Source: Terrimesophilobacter sp038243605
GTDB lineage: Bacteria; Actinomycetota; Actinomycetes; Actinomycetales; Microbacteriaceae
NCBI GenBank assembly: GCA_038243605.1
Contig: JBBSQX010000010.1
Location: 1 to 64,000, forward strand
Reading direction: 5' to 3'
Length of the DNA stretch: 64,000 nt
The stretch's first letter is position 1. Each line of letters starts with the position of its first letter. The translations under genes were made by a program, and so were the position numbers. Shown piece after piece: positions 15,859 through 24,313 of this stretch. A model generated the notes under the pieces. That model was given only the letters and a program-made list of their open reading frames with translations, did no database searches and had not been told where the DNA came from.

Positions 15859-16467
15859 TCAGCGCGCGTCTCGGCGTCGTGCGCTGACCGTCGCTTGAGA
15901 TCGTTGGTCCGCAGCTTTCCGCACGTGCGATTCGAGAACGTCGAAGCCTGCGTGGTCTAGTTCGACGCTGAACGCGTCTACGGGCCACCGGTATGCCGGA
16001 GCAACGACGTGAGCAAACTGACTGACCGTCTGGCTCTCGAAGAAACCGACAAGCAGTGTGCCTCCCGGCTTGAGTACGCGACTGAACTCGCGCAAGGGAA
16101 CCTGGATTGAGCGAGGATCGTGGTGGATCAGCGAGTACCACGACAAAATCCCGCCTACCGAGCTGGTGCTGGCTTTGAGGGAGTCGAGACTCCCGGTGTC
16201 AAATTCCAAGGTGGGGAATGTGTCTTGGGCGTGAGCGATGAACTCGGGCACTTGATCGACGCCCTGAGTAGTCAAGCCCTGCTGGGTCAGAAAATTCGTC
16301 CAATGACCTGGGCCGCAGCCCGCATCAATGACGTCGCCCTCGACATCGTTCGCCCACGTAGACACAATCTCCAGATCCGACGGATGAACCGAACTCATCG
16401 AACCCAGCAGTTCTATGTACTCCGTCGCCCTGCGGGAGTATGCGGCGCGAGTCACTTCGTTGGCCAT
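15859..16467 (-). CDS. Class I SAM-dependent methyltransferase
   Basis: A 202-residue Rossmann-fold methyltransferase. Motif I is visible as DVIDAGCGPGHWT (about residues 46-58), followed by GVDQVPEFIAHAQ for ribose contact, and SWYSLIHHDP and LREFSRVLKPGGTLLVGFF for motifs III/IV. These match the methyltransf_11/25 group. The substrate cannot be inferred. The ATG at 16467 gives the usual MANEVTRAAYSRRA start; an upstream in-frame ATG at 16506 is less likely. No clear ribosome site exists, and a TAGAAT-like box lies only about 10 nt before the ATG, so the message may be nearly leaderless. Confidence 0.87.
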   Translation of the reverse strand: MANEVTRAAYSRRATEYIELLGSMSSVHPSDLEIVSTWANDVEGDVIDAGCGPGHWTNFLTQQGLTTQGVDQVPEFIAHAQDTFPTLEFDTGSLDSLKASTSSVGGILSWYSLIHHDPRSIQVPLREFSRVLKPGGTLLVGFFESQTVSQFAHVVAPAYRWPVDAFSVELDHAGFDVLESHVRKAADQRSQATVSARRRDAR

Positions 16468-16789
16468 GACATCGATTCTAGACAGACCGAATTGAGTTGC
16501 CCGCAAGCCGGTCAGCTTGTGGATGCTTCCCTGCTGCTACTGGATACCAACCGGTAGTGGGCTGCGGGTGTCACGTTTGCCCCGCCTGATATTAAGCCCG
16601 AGGAAGGGGCGTCACATACTCGGGGTGGCTGTTGCGAAAAACTAATACTCGTTCAGAGATCCACGCATCGTCGTGTGAACAGCTTCAGCAAGCTCGATGC
16701 CAAATGAAGTCATGTCACTAAGTTAAGCGCGGTCGTGCTCCCGCGATAGAAAGCGGTGGGCTCTGAGGGCAGCGACGTAGGGTTGGCGC

Positions 16790-17375
16790 ATGAAACTCCA
16801 TCACGTCCTAGCCGGCAGCGGCCCAGCAGTGCTGCTGTTGCACTCGACTGCGGCCGACGGCAGACGGTGACAGGCGCAGATCAGTGACCTCAGCCACGAC
16901 TTCACGGTGCTGGCGCCCGATCTTCGCGGATACGGCCACTCGTCGCTTTCTTCCGAGCCGTTCTCGCATGTCGAGGACCTCATCCAGTTAATCGACAGTT
17001 TGGGTCTGGAAACTTTCGCGCTCGTTGGGTCGTCTGGCGGCGGAGCGATCGTGCTCCAGCTCGCTTCTGCGGTCCCGACGCGGGTACGCGCACTGGTGTT
17101 TGATCTGCGCTGCCGCCCAGGGAGTGGAGCCGACGGCCCAACTCCGAGCCTTCGGCGAGAAAGAGAATGCTCTCGTGTAGAAGGGGGACGTTGGCGGCGC
17201 CACCGAACTCAATGTCAACATGTGGGTTCAGCCGCAAGTCGAGGAAGCGACGCGAGAACTGTTCCGTGAGATGCAGTCTCACGCCTTTCGCGTACAACTC
17301 ACCGTCCGTGACGAGGTGCACGAGCTCGACACGGAGACCGAACTTGCCCGCATTACGTGTCCCGCAGGGAATTGA
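16790..17375 (+). pseudogene. Decayed alpha/beta hydrolase gene
   Basis: The sequence reads MKLHHVLAGSGPAVLLLHST, then meets an in-frame TGA at 16867-16869. It resumes in the same frame with VLAPDLRGYGHSS, VEDLIQLIDSLGLE and ALVGSSGGGAIVLQLA, covering the oxyanion region, the cap start and the GxSxG nucleophile elbow of an alpha/beta hydrolase. Near 17100-17130 the frame shifts. The shifted frame carries AQLRAFGEKENALV, an in-frame TAG, then ELNVNMWVQPQVEEATRELF and ITCPAGN before a TGA at 17373. The catalytic His region is missing. Two stops, one frameshift and a lost 3' end make it inactive. Confidence 0.8.
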
Positions 17376-17422
17376 CGCTGACAAATATTAAGAAAAATGC
17401 TGATCAGCGGCGAATTGTGGGG

Positions 17423-17493
17423 AGGGGATGACGAGAATCGAACTCGCATCATCAGTTTGGAAGACTGAGGCTTTACCACTAAGCTACATCCCC
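17423..17493 (-). tRNA. tRNA-Gly (anticodon TCC)
   Basis: The reverse strand folds into a full cloverleaf: acceptor GGGGATG paired with CATCCCC, D-arm GCTT/AAGC, anticodon stem TCAGT/ACTGA with loop CTTCCAA, and T-arm GCGAG TTCGATT CTCGT. Anticodon TCC (17459-17461 on the plus strand) reads Gly GGA/GGG. CCA is not encoded. Confidence 0.95.
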
Positions 17494-17660
17494 GCGTTTG
17501 CTGGCCCAACATCGTGTTCAACCAGCAGTGCGCTGCAATCCTAATACAGGAGTTGCGCGGGGGAGTGACCGCTGCAGTGTGCGCCGCAGAACTCGGCTAG
17601 ACTTGCCGAGGTCAATTTCTGCGTGCTTGCGCCGATTTTGATTGATTGGCCGAAATTCTT

Positions 17661-17734
17661 CGGGGCGTAGCTCAGCTTGGTAGAGCGCCCGCTTTGGGAG
17701 CGGGAGGTCGCAGGTTCAACTCCTGTCGCCCCGA
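17661..17734 (+). tRNA. tRNA-Pro (anticodon TGG)
   Basis: A complete 74-nt cloverleaf: acceptor CGGGGCG paired with CGCCCCG, D-arm with CTCAGCTTGGTAGAG, anticodon stem CCCGC/GCGGG with loop TTTGGGA, and T-arm GCAGG TTCAACT CCTGT. Anticodon TGG reads Pro CCA and wobble partners. CCA is not encoded. It lies 71 nt before tig on the same strand. Confidence 0.96.
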
Positions 17735-17805
17735 CACCGTATCGAAAATGACACAGTACCCAGAACACCGCACACAAGATCAACCAACCGGGAGATATCT
17801 ACATC

Positions 17806-19179
17806 GTGAAGACCACTGTCGAGCGCCTGAGCCCCACCCGCGTGAAGATGACCATTGCGGTCACCCCTGAAGAGCTGAAGCCCAGCATCGATCACGCGTA
17901 CAAGCACATTGCCGAGCAGATTAACATTCCTGGCTTTCGCAAGGGCAAGGTTCCGGCCCCGATCATTGATCAACGTGTTGGTCGTGAAGAAGTGATGAAC
18001 CACGCTGTTGGTGACGCACTAGAGAAGTTCTACCGCGATGCAGCTGAAGAGCAGAATTTGCGCCCGCTCGGTCGCCCGTCTGCCGACATCGTCGAGCTTC
18101 CCAGCCTCAAGGATTTCAGCGGAGACTTCATCGTCACCGTCGAGGTCGACGTGCGCCCCGATTTTAAGCTTCCGAAGATTGACGGCATGAAGCTCACCGT
18201 CGACGCCGTCGAGGTGACGGATGACGAGGTAGAGAACGAGCTGAACGAACTACTCAGCCGCTTCGGCACGCTCGCCACCGTTGATCGCCCCGCCAAAACG
18301 GGCGACTTCGTGCAGATCGATCTGCTCGCCACAATTGATGGCGATGAAGTCGATAATGCCAGTGGAATCTCCTACGAGGTAGGCAGCGGCGACCTCATTG
18401 ACGGAATCGACGAAGCACTCGAAGGCTTGAGCGCCGACGAAGACACCACGTTTGAGGCTCCGCTCATGGGCGGCGAGCACGAGGGCAAGAAATCTCAGAT
18501 CTCGATTCACCTGACCGCGGTCAAGGAGCGCGAGCTTCCACCAGCAGATGACGATTTTGCGCAGATCGCCAGCCAGTTCGACACCATCGATGAACTGAAG
18601 GCAGACATCCGCGAACAGGTCAGTCGCTCGAAGGTGTTCGGCCAGGGCGCGCAGGCACGTGACCAGATCGTCGACAAGCTGCTCGAAGCGGTGGAGATCC
18701 CCGTTCCGGAGCAGCTCATCGAAGATGAAGTGACCCGTCACCTCGAGAACGAGAAGCGGCTCGAAGACGACGAGCACCGTGCAGAGGTCAAGGAATCCAG
18801 CGAGAAGACGTTCCGCAGCCAGCTTTTGCTCGACTCCATCGTTGAGTCAGAATCGGTAAAGGTCAGTCAAGACGAGCTCACCCAGTACCTCGTGCAGGGC
18901 GCAGCCCAGTACCAGATGGAGCCGGGCGAGTTCATCAAGGTTCTTGACGAGAACGGCCAGATCCCCGGAATGGTGGCAGAAGTTGCCCGCGGAAAGGCGC
19001 TAGGCGTTGTGCTGTCGAAGGCGAAAGTCACCGACACAAACGGTAAAGCTGTCGACCTTTCGACCTTCACGGCATCCGCGACCTCCTCAGAGGGCAGCGA
19101 CTTCATCGACTTGGGTGATGGCAGCGAGCACGCAGGCCATGACCACGAGGGTGACGACCACGAGGGTCACGACCACTGA
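17806..19179 (+). CDS. tig: Trigger factor, ribosome-associated chaperone
   Basis: Binds the ribosome exit tunnel and shields nascent chains; it also has prolyl isomerase activity. The 457-residue protein begins with the ribosome-binding domain (VERLSPTRVKMTIAVTPEEL, ribosome signature GFRKGKVPAPIID). A FKBP-type PPIase domain follows around residues 150-245 (GDFVQIDLLATIDGD), then the helical chaperone domain. The start is GTG with GGGAG about 11 nt upstream. The last 20 or so residues are unusual: a Gly/Asp/Glu/His run with seven His in HAGHDHEGDDHEGHDH, which could bind Ni, Zn or Cu in the way the SlyD tail does. It heads the tig-clpP1-clpP2 block, a conserved actinobacterial order. Confidence 0.96.
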   Translation: MKTTVERLSPTRVKMTIAVTPEELKPSIDHAYKHIAEQINIPGFRKGKVPAPIIDQRVGREEVMNHAVGDALEKFYRDAAEEQNLRPLGRPSADIVELPSLKDFSGDFIVTVEVDVRPDFKLPKIDGMKLTVDAVEVTDDEVENELNELLSRFGTLATVDRPAKTGDFVQIDLLATIDGDEVDNASGISYEVGSGDLIDGIDEALEGLSADEDTTFEAPLMGGEHEGKKSQISIHLTAVKERELPPADDDFAQIASQFDTIDELKADIREQVSRSKVFGQGAQARDQIVDKLLEAVEIPVPEQLIEDEVTRHLENEKRLEDDEHRAEVKESSEKTFRSQLLLDSIVESESVKVSQDELTQYLVQGAAQYQMEPGEFIKVLDENGQIPGMVAEVARGKALGVVLSKAKVTDTNGKAVDLSTFTASATSSEGSDFIDLGDGSEHAGHDHEGDDHEGHDH

Positions 19180-19279
19180 GGTCAAGATTTCCGCTCTGCC
19201 CACGGCGAACACTGCGATGAGCACGCTTGCGCTCCGATAGATTCGAATCACAGCGACAACGGAAACGGAGCTCGACAGC

Positions 19280-19903
19280 ATGGCCCAACCGGCACTGGTC
19301 AGTAGCGTATTCGACCAACTACTTAAGGACCGCATTATCTGGCTTGGGTCAGAGGTGCGTGACGATAACGCAAACGAAATCTGCGCGAAGATTCTGCTCC
19401 TCGCCGCAGAAGACTCCGATCGCGACATCTTTCTGTACATCAACTCACCGGGTGGTTCCATCACCGCAGGAATGGCGATCTACGACACGATGACCTTCGT
19501 GCCGAACGACATTGTCACCGTGGGCATCGGAATGGCAGCCTCCATGGGCCAGTTCCTGCTCTCCTCCGGCACCAAGGGTAAGCGGTACATCACGCCGAAC
19601 GCGCGCGTGCTCTTGCACCAGCCGTCCGGTGGATTCGGCGGAACCGCTGCAGACATTCAGACTCAGGCCGGGCTCATCCTCGACATGAAGAAGCGCATGG
19701 CAGAGCTCACCGCCGAGCAGACCGGCAAAACCGTTGACCAAGTCATCGAAGATGGCGACCGCGACAACTGGTTCACCGCGAAGCAGGCTCTTGAATATGG
19801 TTTCGTTGACCACCTGCGCGAGTTTGCGTCGGATGTCGTGGGTGGCGGCGGCACGGATGTTCCCGGTATCTCGAGCGACTCCGACACCTCGGCAAAGAAG
19901 TAG
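19280..19903 (+). CDS. clpP1: ATP-dependent Clp protease proteolytic subunit 1
   Basis: Serine peptidase subunit of the ClpP1P2 barrel, fed by ClpX or ClpC. The 207-residue protein carries the Ser88-His113-Asp162 triad in GMAASMGQ, LLHQPSGG and DRDNW, with the Gly-rich INSPGGSITAG oxyanion strand. Length and motifs are normal, and a short Ser/Asp tail follows. A 100-nt gap separates it from tig, enough for its own promoter, and clpP2 follows after 10 nt. Actinobacterial ClpP1 and ClpP2 form a hetero-tetradecamer, so both copies are expected to be needed. Numbering the two copies 1 and 2 follows gene order only. Confidence 0.95.
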   Translation: MAQPALVSSVFDQLLKDRIIWLGSEVRDDNANEICAKILLLAAEDSDRDIFLYINSPGGSITAGMAIYDTMTFVPNDIVTVGIGMAASMGQFLLSSGTKGKRYITPNARVLLHQPSGGFGGTAADIQTQAGLILDMKKRMAELTAEQTGKTVDQVIEDGDRDNWFTAKQALEYGFVDHLREFASDVVGGGGTDVPGISSDSDTSAKK

Positions 19904-19913
19904 GGACACAGCA

Positions 19914-20585
19914 ATGGAATTCACAAACTTGAACCCGAGCGCAATGACCCGCTCTGCCCCAGAGTCTCGCTACATTCTGCCGACCTTCGAGGAGCGCACG
20001 GCGTACGGCTATAAGCGTCAAGACCCGTACGCGAAGCTGTTTGAAGACCGCATCGTGTTCCTCGGTGTGCAGATCGATGATGCCTCAGCGGATGACGTGA
20101 TGGCGCAGTTGCTTGTGCTCGAAAGCCAAGACCCCGACCGCGATATCGTCATGTACATCAACTCACCGGGTGGCTCGTTCACCGCGATGACGGCGATCTA
20201 CGACACGATGCAGTATGTGCGGCCCCAAATCCAGACAGTATGTCTCGGGCAGGCCGCCTCCGCAGCGGCAGTGCTTCTCGCAGCAGGTGCCCCAGGAAAG
20301 CGGCTCGCGCTGCCGAACGCGCGCATCCTCATCCACCAGCCGTCCACCGGTGATGCAGGCCACGGTCAGGCGTCGGACATCGAGATTCAGGCCAGAGAAA
20401 TTCAGCGGATGCGCACGTGGCTTGAACAGACTCTCTCAAGTCACTCGAAGCGCACCCCTGAGCAGGTCAACAAAGATATCGACCGCGACAACATCCTAAG
20501 TGCGGCAGATGCTCTTGAGTACGGTCTCATCGACCAGGTGCTCACGAGCCGCAAGAACCTTCCGGCGGCCATCACCGCCAGCTAG
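19914..20585 (+). CDS. clpP2: ATP-dependent Clp protease proteolytic subunit 2
   Basis: Second ClpP subunit, 223 residues. The triad is Ser116 (GQAASAAA), His141 (ILIHQPSTG) and Asp192 (DRDNI). Compared with the first copy, the N-terminus is about 25 residues longer (LNPSAMTRSAPESRYILPTF), matching the extended propeptide-like N-terminus of actinobacterial ClpP2, which is processed in characterised species. The ATG at 19914 has AGGGA about 9 nt upstream; the longer open frame beginning inside clpP1 is spurious. It lies 10 nt after clpP1, so the two are cotranscribed. clpX is 2.4 kb downstream, separated by the reverse-strand copper operon. Confidence 0.96.
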   Translation: MEFTNLNPSAMTRSAPESRYILPTFEERTAYGYKRQDPYAKLFEDRIVFLGVQIDDASADDVMAQLLVLESQDPDRDIVMYINSPGGSFTAMTAIYDTMQYVRPQIQTVCLGQAASAAAVLLAAGAPGKRLALPNARILIHQPSTGDAGHGQASDIEIQAREIQRMRTWLEQTLSSHSKRTPEQVNKDIDRDNILSAADALEYGLIDQVLTSRKNLPAAITAS

Positions 20586-20591
20586 TTGTTG

Positions 20592-20624
20592 TGCTGGCGG
20601 GCGCGTTATCGTGACCCGCCAGCA
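20592..20624. terminator. Hairpin between convergent clpP2 and copC
   Basis: A perfect 10-bp inverted repeat, TGCTGGCGGG (20592-20601) with CCCGCCAGCA (20615-20624), loop 13 nt, sits 6 nt after the clpP2 stop and 12 nt before the convergent copC stop. There is no T-run, so it may be a weak or factor-assisted bidirectional terminator. Confidence 0.6.
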
Positions 20625-20636
20625 GCAACAGCTCAG

Positions 20637-21362
20637 CTACTCTTTCGGAGCCTCTGCTTCAGGAGCCTCTGCTTCAGGAGTCTCCGCCTCAGGAGCCTGA
20701 TTCGAGGAACTCTCAGGCAAGTCCTGAGTATCATCCTTCTTCTTGGGGCGAAGCAGCAGCAACGTGGCGACAATCGCGAGGGCCACGGCGAGTACTCCGC
20801 CGCCGATCCAGAGAACGTCTGTCGTCACCTCGTCAGTTGCATTCCCTTTTGGCCCGTTGGGAGCGACTACACCGTCCGCGCCACAGTTGGGCATCGTGGT
20901 GGATCCCTGAGTAGTTGACTCCTCACCCGCCGCCGGTTGCCAACTGAAGGGAATCACGTCAGACACGGTGTGACCGTCTGCCGAGACCACCTGCCAGTCG
21001 AGGGTGTAGTCGCCCGCAGGGCCGAGCGCAGCAGGCATCGACGCCGAGGCGCCGTTGACTGTCACACAGCCGTCACCGTAGTAAAGGCCGTTTGGTCCGG
21101 TGACCTTCAAGAAGAAGCCACCACCTGTGCCCTCCAAGTTGAGAAGGTTGTCGTTGGTCGTGACAACAAACTCACCCGGAAGCGTGGTGAGCGTTTCATT
21201 GACCGCCGGTGTCGATTCAACGTAGTAGTTGTGAGCCAGGGCGGGCGTCGCCACCGAGAGCGCCACGACGAGGGCGGCGGCTGCCGTGGCGAGAATCGCG
21301 GTGGCGTGGCGCGCAGCCTGGTGAGACCCACTCCGAACCGAGGTTCGCACCTTAGAAGACAT
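20637..21362 (-). CDS. copC: CopC-domain copper-binding membrane protein
   Basis: Extracytoplasmic copper-binding protein. It has a signal peptide ending TPALA, so the mature chain starts at His44. CopC proteins use that N-terminal His as a Cu(II) ligand. The CopC fold follows, with LDWQVVSADGHTVSDVIPFSW, which includes the conserved SxDGH...G..F signature. A C-terminal membrane helix (about residues 180-200, LWIGGGVLAVALAIVATLLLL) and a cytosolic tail of 5-residue PEAEA-type repeats anchor it. Length 241 from the ATG at 21362; a GTG two codons upstream is possible. It is the last gene of the reverse-strand copper operon and starts a few nt after ycnI. Confidence 0.9.
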   Translation of the reverse strand: MSSKVRTSVRSGSHQAARHATAILATAAAALVVALSVATPALAHNYYVESTPAVNETLTTLPGEFVVTTNDNLLNLEGTGGGFFLKVTGPNGLYYGDGCVTVNGASASMPAALGPAGDYTLDWQVVSADGHTVSDVIPFSWQPAAGEESTTQGSTTMPNCGADGVVAPNGPKGNATDEVTTDVLWIGGGVLAVALAIVATLLLLRPKKKDDTQDLPESSSNQAPEAETPEAEAPEAEAPKE

Positions 21363-21371
21363 AGCCACTGT

Positions 21372-22100
21372 CTACGCTGACTTTCTGCGCAGGGCAACAG
21401 TTGCTACACCGATACCGATCGCGCCGATGACGAGCCCGCCAATGCCAAGGCCGCGAGCGATCGTGTCGGAACCACCGGATGCTGAGCTGCTCGATTCGTC
21501 GCGCTCGACATGGTCGCTCATGCCGTCGTGGCCGTCTGCTGCATCCTTATCGCCTGTATCGCTGTGGTGGTCGCCGGTGGGTGCATCGTTGATAAAAAGA
21601 ACGGGCGCGGGGTGCTTTGCGCCTTCTCCGGTGTCGGACCACGACACGACGTTGCCGTCGCTATATGTCTGGTCAGCGGTCATCACGATGGAGCCGGTGT
21701 CGGGAACCGGCCCAAGTGAGAGCGGGAAGACTTGCAGTTGGCCGTCCGCAATCTCAGAGCCTGGGTTTGCCGTCCAGATCACCTTCGTGATTGCGTCGGT
21801 GATGGTGTTGCCGCCAACCTCAATGGGAGTGGGAAGCGTTTCACGCACCAACTCTGCAGCCCAACCGGCAACCGGAACGTAACTCACGTTGAGAATCGGC
21901 GTGTCGGTCGGTAGTGCGAGCTCAACCTTGTTCGTCACCGCGGTCGCAGATTCGTTCGGCACCTTGATGTTGACGAGTGCGTACGAGCCAGCCGATGCTG
22001 TGTTTGGCGCGACGCTGACGTGAGCGGATGCGGCGGCGGGTGCAGCCAGGGCGAGCAGTATCGCTGCGCCGGCGGCCGCGATAAGAGAAATGCGGTACAT
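21372..22100 (-). CDS. ycnI: YcnI-family copper-binding protein
   Basis: A 242-residue exported protein of the YcnI (DUF1775) family. The signal peptide ends AAASA and leaves His27 as the mature N-terminus (HVSVAPNTASAGSYAL), the copper-brace His of the characterised family. The beta-sandwich continues through FPLSLGPVPDTGSIVMTADQ and VVSWSDTG. An Asp/His-rich linker (DDHSDTGDKDAADGHDGMSDH) and a C-terminal membrane helix follow. It sits between a His-rich membrane protein gene and copC on the reverse strand, a context that fits copper acquisition or delivery. A GAAAGGA ribosome site lies in a hairpin just upstream. Confidence 0.9.
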   Translation of the reverse strand: MYRISLIAAAGAAILLALAAPAAASAHVSVAPNTASAGSYALVNIKVPNESATAVTNKVELALPTDTPILNVSYVPVAGWAAELVRETLPTPIEVGGNTITDAITKVIWTANPGSEIADGQLQVFPLSLGPVPDTGSIVMTADQTYSDGNVVSWSDTGEGAKHPAPVLFINDAPTGDHHSDTGDKDAADGHDGMSDHVERDESSSSASGGSDTIARGLGIGGLVIGAIGIGVATVALRRKSA

Positions 22101-22177
22101 GAAAAGTCCTTTCGGCCATGCCGAAGGCAGGCGCGTTGTGATGATGCAGGATGCGCGAGTGCGTGAGAATGCGAAAG

Positions 22178-22777
22178 TTAGGCGACGCGAGCAGGCGGCC
22201 CGCGATGGCGAAGCCCCGAGTGGTCAATGCGGCGTTTCCGTGGCGTTGTGAGCTGCACGCCCTGCGCACAAAGCTGGGCAGGAGCAAAGACCAGCGGCGC
22301 GTCAGTGAAGGCTGGAAAAAGTGAGAGCACGAACGCCTTCGCCGCGTGCACCGCAGAGGCGATGCTTCGCGCGCCAAACGCCATGACCCCGAAGGTCATT
22401 ACAGCAGCTGCGACGTGCGCCCACAGCATGTCGCCGTGATCGTGGGTAACGATTGAAAGTGCCCCAAAATCAACGGGAGTATTGTGCACGTGTCCGAGTG
22501 TGCCGGCGGAGGGGGATGCGGCACCTTCGAGCGTACCAAGAGATCCGAACAGCCAGTGATACATCGCCTGGCTCGCGAGAATCGATGCGGCGAGGCGCGT
22601 TCGTGCCATCCGCCGACCGGCAAAGGCAGTGCACACGATGATCGAAAACGTGAGGCAAAGCGCGATTCCCGCGAGTCCGGGAAGGTCGCCGCCGGCGAGA
22701 GAATGCGCGAAAGCTGCGAAGAAAACCGAAACTAACGCCGCGACCGTGCCGCGGGCTACCCGGCCCCACCGTGTCAT
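22178..22777 (-). CDS. His-containing membrane protein of the copper operon
   Basis: A 199-residue membrane protein with about four hydrophobic helices (residues roughly 10-30, 34-52, 62-82 and 118-140). Between the third and fourth is a loop holding GHVHN and THDHGDMLWAH, six His in about 30 residues, probably outside the membrane. The last 60 residues include a Pro/Leu-rich segment and a basic tail. No named family is recognised. It is first in a reverse-strand operon with ycnI and copC (77-nt and then 9-nt spacing), so a role in copper binding or passage is likely by association. The ATG at 22777 follows a spacer divergent from clpX. Confidence 0.72.
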   Translation of the reverse strand: MTRWGRVARGTVAALVSVFFAAFAHSLAGGDLPGLAGIALCLTFSIIVCTAFAGRRMARTRLAASILASQAMYHWLFGSLGTLEGAASPSAGTLGHVHNTPVDFGALSIVTHDHGDMLWAHVAAAVMTFGVMAFGARSIASAVHAAKAFVLSLFPAFTDAPLVFAPAQLCAQGVQLTTPRKRRIDHSGLRHRGPPARVA

Positions 22778-22948
22778 CGCGTTACCCCTGAATTTCGAAA
22801 GCAGTTTGCGGTTCCATTCTAGGCGGCGCGCCGACGCCCTAAACCGTCACGTTGCAGCGACTGTCTGTGCAGCGGGTTAGGCTCGTAACTGCACGATATT
22901 TGATGCACATGGCTCAGAACGTTGGGCCCACACCAAACGGAGGCGAGC

Positions 22949-24223
22949 ATGGCACTAGGCGAGAGCGCCGATCTGCTCAAGTGTTCGTTCTGTGGTAAAA
23001 GCCAGAAGCAGGTCCAGCAACTTATCGCGGGCCCCGGGGTTTATATCTGCGACGAGTGCGTCGAACTGTGTAACGAAATCATTGAAGAACGTCTCGCAGA
23101 ATCTGGTGAAGAAGCGGCGAGTGAATTCGACTTGCCCAAGCCCAAAGAGATTTACGCGTTCCTCGAGGAGTACGTGATCGGTCAGGAGCCCGCCAAGCGT
23201 GCGCTTGCTGTTGCCGTCTACAACCATTACAAGCGAATTCGTGCCGACAAGGCGATTATGCCGGCGGAATCCGTTGGCGAAGAGATCGAGATCGCCAAAT
23301 CCAACATTCTTCTTATCGGACCGACGGGGTGCGGTAAAACCTATCTCGCGCAAACCCTCGCGCGGCGTCTTAACGTACCCTTCGCGGTAGCGGATGCCAC
23401 CGCCCTCACCGAGGCTGGCTATGTGGGTGAAGACGTTGAGAACATTCTTCTCAAGCTCCTTCAGGCCGCCGACTTTGATGTGAAGCGGGCAGAGACCGGC
23501 ATCATCTACATCGATGAGATCGACAAGATCGCACGCAAAGCCGAGAACCCGTCCATCACTCGCGACGTCTCTGGCGAGGGTGTGCAGCAGGCACTGCTCA
23601 AGATTCTTGAGGGCACGGTCGCCTCTGTTCCACCGCAGGGTGGGCGCAAGCATCCGCATCAAGAGTTCATCCAGATCGATACGACGAATGTGCTGTTCAT
23701 CGTGGCTGGCGCCTTCGCAGGGCTTGAAGAGATCATCTCTCAGCGTGCGGGTAAAAAGGGCATCGGATTCGGTGCTCCACTGCACATCAAGGGCGACGAG
23801 ATCAACCTCTTCAACGAGGTGCTTCCTGAAGACCTGCACAAGTTTGGTCTCATCCCAGAATTCATCGGTCGGTTGCCAGTGGTGGCAACGGTCGCACCGC
23901 TCGATCAAGCCGCGCTCATGGAAATCCTCACGGTGCCAAAGAACGCCCTCATGCGCCAGTACCAGCGCATGTTCGAGATAGATGGCGTGAAGCTTGAGTT
24001 TGAAAATGATGCACTTGAGGCAATCGCCGACCTCGCCGTGTTGCGTCAGAGCGGTGCGAGAGGCCTACGCGCCATTATGGAAGAGGTGCTCGGCCCCATC
24101 ATGTTCGAGGTTCCATCCAATGACGATGTGGATCGCGTGATTGTGACGAAGAAGACAGTTCTCGAAAATGCTGCACCGACGATCGTGCCGCGCACGCCAG
24201 AGCGTCGTGAGAAGTCCGCGTAG
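22949..24223 (+). CDS. clpX: ATP-dependent Clp protease ATPase subunit ClpX
   Basis: AAA+ unfoldase that recognises tagged substrates and feeds ClpP1P2. The 424-residue protein starts MALGESADLLKCSFCGK with GGAGG 5 nt upstream of the ATG. The N-terminal zinc-binding domain has CSFC...CDEC. Walker A is GPTGCGKT, Walker B is IIYIDEID, and the ClpX pore and arginine-finger regions (LIPEFIGRLPV) are present. The C-terminal small domain includes RQSGARGLRAIMEE, sensor 2. Length is standard. It is divergent from the copper operon and 90 nt before the BenE transporter. Confidence 0.97.
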   Translation: MALGESADLLKCSFCGKSQKQVQQLIAGPGVYICDECVELCNEIIEERLAESGEEAASEFDLPKPKEIYAFLEEYVIGQEPAKRALAVAVYNHYKRIRADKAIMPAESVGEEIEIAKSNILLIGPTGCGKTYLAQTLARRLNVPFAVADATALTEAGYVGEDVENILLKLLQAADFDVKRAETGIIYIDEIDKIARKAENPSITRDVSGEGVQQALLKILEGTVASVPPQGGRKHPHQEFIQIDTTNVLFIVAGAFAGLEEIISQRAGKKGIGFGAPLHIKGDEINLFNEVLPEDLHKFGLIPEFIGRLPVVATVAPLDQAALMEILTVPKNALMRQYQRMFEIDGVKLEFENDALEAIADLAVLRQSGARGLRAIMEEVLGPIMFEVPSNDDVDRVIVTKKTVLENAAPTIVPRTPERREKSA

Positions 24224-24313
24224 CCTCGCCGTTCCCTCTTAGCCCCTAGGCTTACCTCACCGCGTCACCCCTGACCGCGCTGTCGGCGTAAGGCAAAGGA
24301 ACGATAACTCATA

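Noticed and set aside
19180..19279. A ClgR-type operator before clpP1
   Set aside because: Only a half-site-like CGGCGAAC is visible; no matching second half at the right spacing.
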